Of a stretch of 64,000 bases of DNA, positions 23,301-35,300 are shown piece after piece. The stretch lies in assembly GCA_948146395.1 (NCBI GenBank), contig OX411549.1, positions 32,944,693 through 33,008,692 on the forward strand, in the 5' to 3' direction. This stretch comes from Fragum whitleyi. Taxonomy: Eukaryota; Mollusca; Bivalvia; Cardiida; Cardiidae. The notes beneath the pieces are model-generated. The model saw nothing but the letters and a program-made list of their open reading frames with translations. It searched no databases and was not told where the DNA came from. The position numbers and the translations under genes were made by a program. Positions within the stretch are counted from its first letter, which is position 1; every line of letters begins with the position of its first letter.

Positions 23301-26300
23301 AATGCTAACTTTTGGTCCGTTTTACTAAACTTTAACAAACAAATTAATCGTAGGTCAAAATTTAAAATCGCACCTGGTGTTTAATTCATTGTTAGAATCT
23401 GCCTTGCAATATCTCACTGGAATCATCTTTAGAAGACAATTCCAGGAAGATGATGCATGGCAGAATTCCATGTTTTGTTACTACTGTAGAAGCAACTTTA
23501 ATTTTTGACTTGCACAAAAAAAGATTGTAAGGTGTTTTGCAAAACAGAGGTGCGTTCGTTTTGGCAAGATTCTTAAGTTTCTTATTAAGATTTTTAAGAC
23601 AAAGCATTCAGTAGAGTGAGATTTTAAGCTGCTCAATAAGAATCTTGAGATATCTTAATGAGGAAACGTAGATGATTTTGCATTGGCTTAAAACGAGTAG
23701 TCATGACAATGGAATGTTTTCATTCAAATTATCAAAAATCATTCATTTACCTTCTTAAAAATCTTATTAAGCAGGAATTTTTCATCTCGCTCTAACCAAC
23801 GCACCTCTGGCCTCTGATGTCATTATTTCTCTATGAATTTAAATGTTGTGAGTACTCATTTGAATCTTCTTGATTCGTTAGTTTAGGCTTCCAATTGTGA
23901 TAATCAACGTAGAAAATTTCATAATTGATTAATCAGTTCCTTAGTAAGGAATCCTTAGGCATAAATGAAAGCCATTAATTATTCTTTTTAAAAAAGCTTA
24001 AATATATTGTTTTTCGAAACTGACATCAGTTTGATAGCTAAGCGTTAAACAGCTGTAATTGCATAGGCAGTCACAACTGTTTCATGCTGAGCCATGATAT
24101 TGGTTGAAAAATCTACAGAAAGAGTCTTTAGGTCATTATTTTTAACTTAACTTTCACATTCTATTCTTCAAAGGGTGACACTGGAAATGCTTGAATGTTT
24201 TCTAAGAAAATGATTGTACAATCAAGCATGAGTTGATTTACTCTTCCTATCAAATGTTAATTGAAACCAATAGAGGTATTTCACATATGTCTGCGCATGC
24301 GCAGAAATCGCTCGACTCCGCCCCTTTTACAAATGAGGGGGCATGTCATTTTAGTCCAGTAAAAATTTATAGTGAAATAGCATATTTCAAACCACAAAAT
24401 ACTCGTCGTAATACAGGTTATCAAAGTTATTTTTGCACATACAATAAAATTAGTTTTAATGCTTAAATTCTTCATGCCTATTTTTGTCATTTTTTATTTT
24501 TTACTTTTGATTAACTTATCTTAATCTAACTCTATCTAGCGTGCCTGACCTGTGAAGAAGTATTTTGATTTCTTGTTGGCAATAATATATTGACTTTTTT
24601 TCTAAATTTTGTCATTAAAGTTTCTCTAGGAACTATTTTTATTCATAAATTATTCCCTTTTTTATTCAGATCTTGTCATTTATTTCGCTTTTCATTAAAA
24701 TCACAATTTAACTAAAAAAACAACAAAAAAAACGAAGTCTACTCAATTATTTGTTTATATAGTATTATATAGATGTCCTTCTATAAAACATTTATACAAT
24801 CAAATCGTAATCAACACACTGAGATAAGGAAATGTATAAATACAAAAAGAAGAAAGAATAAGAAAAAAGGAAACATATAAATCGTTGAACGCTTATTCCA
24901 AACAAATACACCACCTCGTTGAATAAATTGTTTGTGATATTGCGATTTTGAAACTGCGTGACAAAATAAGAAACACATTGACGATCTTTCACTTTGTGAA
25001 GCATGATTTCGGAAATGTAGGCCCGTGTGATTTTTATGCCCCCGATAGGGAGGCATCATAAATTTGACTTGTCCGTCCGTCCGTCCGTCAGTCTGTCCGT
25101 CCGTCCGTCTGTCTGTCTGTCCGTCCGTCATTCCGTCCAAAAACTTTAACATTGGCCATAACTTCTAAATCAAAGCGGTGTCGGGGGCATTGTCATCTTA
25201 CAGTGACAGCTCTTGTTTGACCTTGCAATAAAACTTTCTTTGTGTAAAATGTTATTTATTCACAACAGCGTTTTTTGTTTTGTTTTTTTTTTTGCACAAG
25301 AAAAGTTCATACTAAGGAAAAATTAAATGATAATGATAATAAATTCATATAGATAAATAAGTCTTATTTTGTAAATAGCACAGAAAGACCAGACTTAGTT
25401 AAAGTTAGATCCATGTTCTTCATGGTGTAGGGGCCATATATCAGATACTCATTTAGAATCATTAAAATATTTTAGGATAAGTCCCTTGTAGCACTGTTGT
25501 TTTTCATATTGCTTGATAAAACTTAAGTGTTAAAAACCATGTAGGGTTGAGCTTAATCATCTCGTGTGTGTATGGTTTTTGAAAGGGTTTTTCAATATAC
25601 CATAGACCCCAGATCAAAGAGCGGTCAAATACTAAAGCAGAAGTTATAAGTTACAACACGTGCGCTAAATAAACACTGTACTGGTGTCAATTAAGCGTCG
25701 TACGTGACATATGGTATTACGTAATCGTATTTAACTTCTATCACATCTTCATGATGAAGATATATCCATAAAGGGGTGTTCTAATTGTGCGTTCAATAAT
25801 TCATGAATTTGGAAAATTAAACGGATTCGTAAGAGGTAAGTGTTAAAAAAAAAGCTGCACAAAAAGAAAGGTATTCAAGTGAAACTCAGAACTACAAAAT
25901 CATTAATTTTGAAACAGTGAAGTGCGCAATTTCAATGTATTTAAAAGCCCTTCCAAATATAAGCATGTGTTCAAATTTGAATAATTACCAAAATGAAATA
26001 GCGACTCGTGAATAGCTGCGATGGAATTCTTTCTCCCTTTTTTAAATTGTCTCTATCTCTCTAAATGTTTTCGTCTTTTATTTTTCACTAGAGTAAAACA
26101 TTATATCTATGTTGAACTAGCTTTCTGTCGTATGTCGTTTGTATGAAAAGTGTTTTTATCCTATGAAAGCTATCATAAAATCATTGCTTATAAATATATG
26201 GGTGCAGAGAAGTGAAAATATCATTAAATTTAGATATTATGCATTCTTACTTATGCAACTTCTTTGTTAGAGAAAACTAAAGAAAGCCAATGGTAAGGGA

Positions 26301-29300
26301 GAAAAACAGAAGTATCGAGAAGAAATGAAACATTTACGGAAAGAGCTTCGTCAAAGAACAGATGCAGCAACCAGAGATGTTCTAAAACGTGCAGAGGTGG
26401 TTTTAGTTACCCTGACAAGTGCCACAGATGATGGGCCAATGAAATTGTTGGAAGAGAATCATTTTGATACTGTGATCATTGATGAAGTATCTCAGGCAAT
26501 GGAGGCCGCTTGCTGGATCCCGCTGTTGAGGAGTAGAAAGTGTATTTTGGCTGGGGACCATCTTCAACTTCCTCCTACTATCATTTCAAAAGAGTGAGAA
26601 TATTTATAATGACTATAATGCTTGAAAGATTCAAATAAATGCCTGGCCTGCCCTGTGTCCAGGAAGAAAAGTGCAAACTATTTTTAGCTCCACTGGCCGA
26701 AGGCCACTGGGGCTATTGTCACAGCGTTGTGTCGGTCGTGCGTCCGTCCATGTGTGCGTGCATGTGTCCGGTCGTAAACTCTTTCTTTAAAAATCTTCTT
26801 CTCAGAAACTACAGAATGAATTTCAACCAAACTTCACAGGATTGATCCTTGGGTGACCCTCTTTCAAAGTTGTTCAAGAAATTTTGATCCAAAGAAAAAC
26901 ATGGATTTAATGGGCGTGGCTAATTTCCAAATTTGGTAAAAAGTGAGTTTTCTCAGAACTAAATTGATGGATACCAATTAAATTTTACATGAATGATCCT
27001 TAAGTGAACCTCTATCAGTCTACAAAAAATAATTGTGATTGGAAGAAAAATATGTATCTTATGGGCAGAGGTCATTTTTTTATATGTTATATAGTGGAAA
27101 CTATGAAAATCATTTTCTCAGAATGTAACTGATAGGTATCAACCAAATTTCACTGGAATTATACTTGTTTGACCCTTTATCAATCTACCAAAAATAATTG
27201 TGATTGGATGAAAAATATGTATTTTATGAGCAGAGGTCATTTCTCTTTATGTTATATAGTTGAAACTTTGGAAATCATTTTCCCAGAATGTAACAGATGG
27301 ATCTCAACCAAATATCACTTGAATGATCCTTGAGTGACCCTCTATCAGTCTACCAAAAATAATTGTGATTGGATAAAAAATATGTCTTTAATTGGTGGAG
27401 GTCATTTCTCTATATGTTATATAGTGGAAACTTTGAAAATCATTTCCAACATCAGTATTATCCAAAGTTTCTAAAAATCTAGTGAAAACTTTGATTTGCT
27501 ATTACAAGAGTTCAAGTCTGTGGAGCGACTCAAGCCATTCATGGCTTTCTAGTTACAATTATTCCCTGCTTTGCACTCAAGCTGACTTTCAAAGCAGGGT
27601 ATAATTTGCACCATTTTGTCATCCTGAACACAGGGCTGGTCTTTTATATTTGTATCGTCAATTCACTTCAGGAATTGGGTTAGAAATAATCAGAGGCTAT
27701 ATTGGTCTTGGAAATCTCTTTAAGCCAAGGGTTCTTTCTACACTTTGTTCCTTATGTTAAACATAGGGAACAAAGTGTAGGAAAAAACGATCATTTGTGA
27801 AGATGAGTTTAGGCAGGGATCATGTTTGACCCTTAAACTAGGGTTTTGGCTCCCCAAAATCCGATTTTGACCCTCAAAAATTTCTACAGGGGGTCATTTT
27901 GACCCAACCAAATTCCCATTGGTGCACAGCCCTATGCAAAACAAAAGATTATTATAAAAACAATTGTTTTCTTCATGCTATTATAAAAAGATCTATATAA
28001 ATGAAACAGCATAAACAATAAAGTGTGTCTGCGCTTTATTGTTTATGTTGTTTCAGTTATATAGATTACTTCAAAGATTGATAAGTTTTAATGATTTGCT
28101 CTTTCCTACCCCTTCAAAACCAGTTTTGACCCCAAGAATTTAATAGTCAAGGGGTCATTGACTCCCAAATTTAAAAAGCTAGTTCAAGCCTTGGTTTAGG
28201 CCTTGAAAATGTCTCATACTCCTGATGAGTGGTCAATTACTAGAAGTTATGCAGGTCTAATGCTCTGTATGAAATAAAGAAGTCTTACTCCTTTACCATG
28301 AAATTCTGGGGGTCAAAACTGAATTTTAAAGGGTCAAAACAACACAAAGAGCAAATCATGGGGGTGGAATTTTGTACATTTAAGGGTAAAGAGAGCTTTT
28401 CTATGATGAAAGCAATTATTTGTAAGATTTTACGTAGTATTTAAGATACAATATCAAAACTTTGCGGGATAAAACCCAGTTTTGACCCTTAGAAAATTCT
28501 TCAAGGGGATAATTTTGATCCCTTTGAAACAAAGGGTCAAAATTGGGTATTCTCATACTTAAGGGGGTTAAAATTTTGGTTTGAGAGTCAAGCATGAGCC
28601 TTGTTTTGGTAATTTTGGTGACTACAATAGGGAATGAGCCTTAATATTATTTTAAGAATGAGTAAATATATAGACAATATTTATAGGTACGAAATTAGTT
28701 TTACAATGACCCTAAATTGGTTTAAGTATCATTTATTGAGTGCTTGCATCTATGATGTGAAATTATTTAATTATAGTATCTAATTCATGATCAATTTCAG
28801 GGCTGCCAAAGAGGGTTTAGAGGTGACCTTGATGGAGCGCATTCTTGACCTTTATGGTGACAAGGTCATGAAGATGCTGACTATACAGTACAGAATGAAT
28901 GAACTGATAATGGACTGGTCATCTCAACAATTGTATGAGTCCAAACTTACAGCCCATCATTCCGTCAAGTCTCATCTACTAGGGTAGGAGCTGTTCAGAT
29001 TTTCATATTAAGAGTAGTTTGCTCTTTTTCATGAAAACTCTAATATTTCAGATAATTTTAATGAGTACAAACAACACGGGGTTTCATTTAGTATTAAAGA
29101 ATTAACACTGAAGTACCCCCTATTTGTGGACCTGAGGTGTGTTTGTTAGAGTAAGATTTTTAGAATTCTAATTAAGATTTTTAAGATAAAGTATTCTGTA
29201 GAGCTACGTTTTTAAGCCAATAAATAAGCATCTTAAGAATTTAAAATGAGAAAACGAAACTTGCTTAGCATTGGCTTAAAAGACTTGTCTTTGTAAAGTC

Positions 29301-32300
29301 GATTGTTTCACTCAAAATATCGAAAAATAGTTCATTATGACTTCTTGAAAATCTTATCTAATGGAATTTTCATCTTGCTGTAACAAATATACCTCTTTTT
29401 TTTAGATTTGTAAAGCTATCACATTTGTTATGGCTGTTAGCTACGGAAAACAAGGGTAGCTTTATGAGATTTATACCAATTTGTATAGCAACGGAAAAAG
29501 AATTTACACATAGTGTACCACCAAAATAATTCTAGTCTTGTGTTTTCAGAGACACAAAAGAAAACAAGGAACATGATATGTGTTCAGAATAATCCATTTA
29601 GGTTGTAAATCATTTTGATGCAGTATCTCAAGCTGCATTATAGACTTGCAGAGATTAGTTCTATATTGATGTTAATTATGCATTGTGTATTTTTTCAGTG
29701 ATTTATCAGGGATAGAGAACAGTGATATTACAACTACCCCCCTGTTGTTTATAGATACAGCAGGCTGTGATTTACAGGAATTAGATCTACCAGAGGAAAT
29801 ATCAAAGGGAAATGAAGGTACGTCATTTTGTTTGGGCATTATTTAGAAGTGTGCATGCAGTAGAACGTAATATTTGGTGACAAAATATTTAACTTGCATG
29901 TTAAATGGTCTTGTTAAATGTGTGTGAAGCAGAAATTGCCCCGCCTGAACTGCAGCACATACATTAATATTGACAGCTGATAAAGCTGTAGAAATTTTAA
30001 AGCCTTGACAGCTACACAGAGTATTAATAGTAGTTGCTTACAGTTAAAGGGAATATTAATCTGTTTGGTATCTACAGAGCCATAGTATAGACTGATCGGA
30101 CTGAGCAAGTGCAAAGGCTTATCAGCAGCTTTATTTCGTGAATGTGCTTGTTGGTGAATGTTTGTCTCAACAAATCCTATGTTGTGGGTACTCTGTGGGT
30201 ACACTCAGCTCAAGGTTCATTTAACTATAATTGAGCCTGTGAGTGACATTTCCATTTCCAACTATTTCAAATGTGCCCAAAGCAAAGCTTCTGGCCAGTC
30301 TGTGCAGCCACAAAGTCTGACCAGACTCTTCACTCTCGGTTATATTTATAGATAAGGTCTTAGTGCCCCTTCAGGCATATATTTTCATTGCATTGTGTTG
30401 TTGTCTACGCTGCTCAAAGTCTGTCCATCATGCACATGTCAAATTGTTGGAAATGTCATACACAGGCTTAGTTAAAATATTTGAGTCTGAAATACAAATT
30501 ACCCCCTCTATCTGTAGCTCTGTAAATTTTTGGAAGGCTTGTTTATTTTGACAGGTGAAGCAGATATTGTGTCATTGCATGTCAGAAGACTCCTGTCTAC
30601 TGGTATTAAACAAGAAGACATAGCTGTAATAGCACCATATAACCTTCAGGTAAACCTTGAATTACTCTAAAGTGGATTACTTTTGTGTTAGTTTAATTTT
30701 ACATCTCCTAGCCTTACAAAGGTATTTGAGTTCATGTTTTAATGAGGTAGAAATATATGTTATTTTTCTGTAAAATAAATTTTGTGTGTTCAATCCGTCG
30801 CTTTAATAAGCAAAAATAAAAACTCACTCTAATAGAACCTGATTTGTAGAATATTTTGATTTGCTTCAATTCTTTAAATATTTCATTTTCTTTGACACAT
30901 ATCTTTTTTTTTGCCTAATATGATACATAACAGTTATTTCATAAGAATTTGAAATAGAAAGTCATAGTGTTAATACTTTATTGTTAAGAAAGCATCTCTA
31001 AAGGGAAGCAAATATTGGAGAAAAAAAATTCTTTCCTTTGTCTTCGGACAATCTACCCTCAAAGAAGACCCCCTTCATATGATATTTTACATGTGCACAT
31101 ATTTATCTAAATATTAGATCTCTTCGTAACTAGCCGTTTGTATCGTATTATCAATTGCAGTAAATCAAAATTGTATCTTTTTTTTTCTCCAGGTTGAGTT
31201 GATAAGATGGAGGTTATCTAAAGAGTATCCAAAAGTAGAAATCAAATCTGTGGATGGATTCCAAGGTCGTGAGAAGGAGGCAGTTGTCATTTCTCTAGTC
31301 AGAAGTAATCCAAAAGGTAAGAATTACCAATCTTTAAATGAATCAATATCATATACCTGTACTCATTAAAAGTACAGCAAAACAGTAAATGAAAGTGAAT
31401 GAGTGAATTCAGGGTCAAAGGTTATAAAAAATTTTCGTGCCCAACTGAGAACTTTCTCAAATTTACAAATGAAATAAATGTGTTTAGAATAACTAATTAA
31501 TACAATATTTTATGTTCATATATTTGTATAAGTATTTCAACATTACAATTATGGCTTTAAATGTCAAATGGAAATTTGAGAAAATTCTCATGAAAAAAGT
31601 TTTATAATCTTGTGCACAGATATCTTAGGCTTAGTTGGTAGGTGTAACAGAGTTAACAATAAATCTAAATATGAAATAGAGGCATAGCCAGCTTAAAAAA
31701 AAATTGACATAATTTTTGAAAAAAATACTTTGATAATTATGAGATCGCAAACTGCACAAGATAATTTTTCTGTTATTGAAAGTATGTTTCAAATCTCAAG
31801 TTAATACTTCTTCAATTCTGAAATTGTTGCAAATTATTTTAGCTATTTGTGATAATTATGACTACATCAAGGCTAAAAAAGTGCCTGAGATATTTCTTTC
31901 AAGACAGTTGAGATTAAGAATTGATAGCCCCGTTTTATTTTTTTTAGCCTTTCTATCCTCAAGCTCTAGGTCTAGGATTATCAAACCATTGGCAGGAGAC
32001 AAATAGCCAGAAAGGAGGAGTACTGCTGTTGGGGATCCATGGCAGAACTCTTCCTTTCCACCTATTTGTCGATAATCCTAGACCTATGTAGGATAGTAGC
32101 TGGAGGCTGGGAAAGGATGTTATGGTAGAACCAGAATGAGAAATACAATACAAGGAATCCTTTGTTAGGTGCTTCAACCGCCGCAATAAGACTGAACAAT
32201 TGTTAAAAGCAGCATAAAACCCCATTCAAATAAAGAAAATAGAATGAATCTGTTGTTACCCAATATTTTGGACAATCTGACTTTCATAATATATTCTCCA

Positions 32301-35300
32301 TGCAGGTGAAGTTGGATTTCTATCAGAGAAGCGTAGAATCAATGTAGCAGTGACGCGAGCTAGAAGACACCTGGCTGTTATAGGGGATAGTGAGACTGTA
32401 AGAAAAGATGCGTTTCTAAAGTCACTAGTGGACTATATGAATCAACATGGTGAAGTGGAAACAGCTTATGCCTATACACAGGGTAGGTAATAAAACAAGC
32501 TCACATAAAGTTGTTTGAAAAGACATACGCAATCAGACATAGAATATTGAATAAAGAAGAAAAACTAAAAAAAGATAAGAATTTATTATACCCCCCCCCC
32601 CTCCCCCCCAAACTATGTTCTGGGGGTAGATATGAGTCAGCTTGTCGGACGGTCCGTGTGTTGGTGGGTCTGTTCGCCTGTGGCTTTTTCATGACCGCTC
32701 AATTTCTCTGTATTTTTTGGGCAGATTTCATTCAAACTTTACAGATGTGATGAGTATCAAGCAGAGATCTACAAATGATATTTTGGCAGAGTTATGGCCC
32801 TTAGATGGAAAATGGCTTGTAGGGGGGTATTAGTCCACCTTTTGACAGTCTAGTTCATTTGACAACTTATGACTAGGCTAGTTGATATCCAGTTAGGCTT
32901 GCAATCATGTCCTCTAAGGTGAGATGCCGGGCTGAGGCAAATATCTGTGTCAACAGTTGTCTTCCACCTTTTGGTTGAAAATTAACCCTTGTCATGCTGA
33001 ACCCGGAATATTCCCGCTTTGGCAGGAGCTATAGACAAACATCAGTCTGCACATATGTCCAGTCTGATGTTTGTCTACACGACCTGTTTCTTACTCTCAA
33101 ACCAAAATGGTCAATAGATTTAGTTTTTCAAATAAAAGTTGACCTACAATTGGTACTTTCAGTGCCTTTTGCTTTTTGATTTTAATGAAAATTTTAGCAA
33201 AAATTTATTAAGCATGACATGGGTTAAATACCCAAGTGGAATGAGTAGCTGGAGGCTTGAAAAAGATATGAGCTTGTGTGTGACATTTCCAACAATTTTT
33301 AATGTGCATGATTAATAAACATTGACCAGCCTGGACAATCACACAGCGTATTTTGTCAGTGTTTTGCTAAAACCTCGTAAATACAGCTTTATACAAGCTG
33401 TACTTCCGAGGTTTCAGCAGGACGCTGACGATTTACATAATTTTAGATTGTGAACAAATACTATTGGTTCATAGCCATCTATTGAGGGCCTAGTGAAGAC
33501 ACTGATCAGACACAGGCTAATCTGAGTCTTAACTTGCACACATGTGAAATTGTGGTAAATGTCATACAACGGCTCATATAATACTACAGTTAGATGATGG
33601 TTGTTGTGATATTATCGAAATAGTGCTTAAGGCAGCATGAAACCACATTTATTCAATTAATTATTCTATCATTTAATTATAATTTCTTCTATTCTGTCTT
33701 GATTTTTTCATTCAACAGATGATTCATTCGGTGTCGAAGGAGGGACCAGACCTGAACATTTAAATGATTTGATATCTCTCAAATTGACTAGCAATGATAA
33801 CAAAGGGACAAAACCCAAAGTACAGAAACCATCAAAAGAGAATGAAAATAGAAAGAAAGAGAGAAAGGAAGCTGTTGTTCAATCTAGAGGGAACAATAGA
33901 CAATCAGAAAAACAACAAAGACCTGTGTATGTTATGCTCATAAACTATCTTGGCATCAAATTCCTATTTGTAGTCATGCAATGTTTCTGGGGGAAAAAAG
34001 CAAAAAAAAGAAAAAGAAAAGAAAAAGAAAAAAGAAAGAAATTAACCCCTCCCCCTTTGATTTTAACTGCCTGTCACATATTTGAATCTCCTATGGGAGT
34101 GCTTTATTACTTCTTCTTCTGTTACTTTGAAAATCTTTACTTATTTGTAAAACAATGGATCAAATACCTGGCTGGATGGTTAGATGGTTTACAAGCTTAA
34201 AATTTCAATAAATACCTAGTCGAATCTGTCTTAAGGAAGCACTCTTTGAAAGTCCCTTAGATGCTTACTTAAGACAGGTTTGACTGTATTCCTGTTCTTA
34301 AGATCAATTTGCCATTCCTTTAGACAAATCCGGAACAGTGTAACACCAATTGAATTTATTTAAAAAAAAGGAAAAAAGTAGGCTGCAAGCTGAAACCATT
34401 GATTTCTTAGCAACAATTTTTACTGTCTGATTTGTGATATGATTTTTGTTATTTGCTGTATACTTTAAGAACACATTAATCTGTGTGAATGAGAATGTAT
34501 ATGTGGTTGAAATGAAAATTCAGGAAACCATGGCATTTTTAGCTGGACTGTTTTCCAAGAAAACCTGAGGCATTGTGATCACCTTGTTTTCATTCACGTT
34601 GTTGTTGGTGTTGGCCTTGGCATGACAAACTTTGATCTAGGTTATATTTCTGTTGTTATTGAAGATATTTTTAATGAAATTTGGCATGTGTGTTTACCAT
34701 CACAAGAGCATTCAAGATGGATAACTCTAGACACATTTTAGGCTCACCTGAGCACGAAGTGCTCAAGGTGAGCTATTGTGATCGTACAATGTCCGGTGTC
34801 CGTCGTTAGTCGTCTGTCGTGCGTCTTCCACAATTTCTTTAAACATTTTCTCCTCCTAAACCAGTGGGCCAATCTTGACGAAACTTGGCAGGGATGTTCC
34901 TTTGGTCAAGCCCTACCAAAGTTGTTCAAATAAATGAAATCCACCTTTTACTTTCCCTTTACCCTTAACAAAAAGGGTAAAATATGAAAATCTTCAAAAA
35001 ATCTTCTTCTCTGAAACCAGAAGGCAGACAGCTTTCATATTTGGTATGTAGCATCATCTAGTGGACCGCTACCAAGTTTGTTCATATCAAGACCCCAGGA
35101 TCATATTTGGGCTCCATCCGGGCGCAACCCTTTTTACATAGAATCAAAGAGCTAAAATCTTAAAAAATCTTTTTCTCTGAAACCAGATGGCAGACACCTT
35201 TCATATTTGGTATGTAGCATCATCTAGTGGATCTCTACCAAGTTTGTTCATATCAACCCCCTTGGGTCACATTTGGGCTCCATCCGGGTGCATCCCATTT

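Noticed and set aside
24811..25152. 113-residue frame with [11 protein letters not shown] repeats
   Set aside because: Translation of the GTCC/GTCT simple repeat in a dispersed element.
33927..34200. Extension of IGHMBP2 exon 13 to the stop at 34200
   Set aside because: A consensus GTATGT donor at 33927 fits exon 14 in phase, and R3H and AN1 follow only with splicing; the extension is K-rich intron translation.
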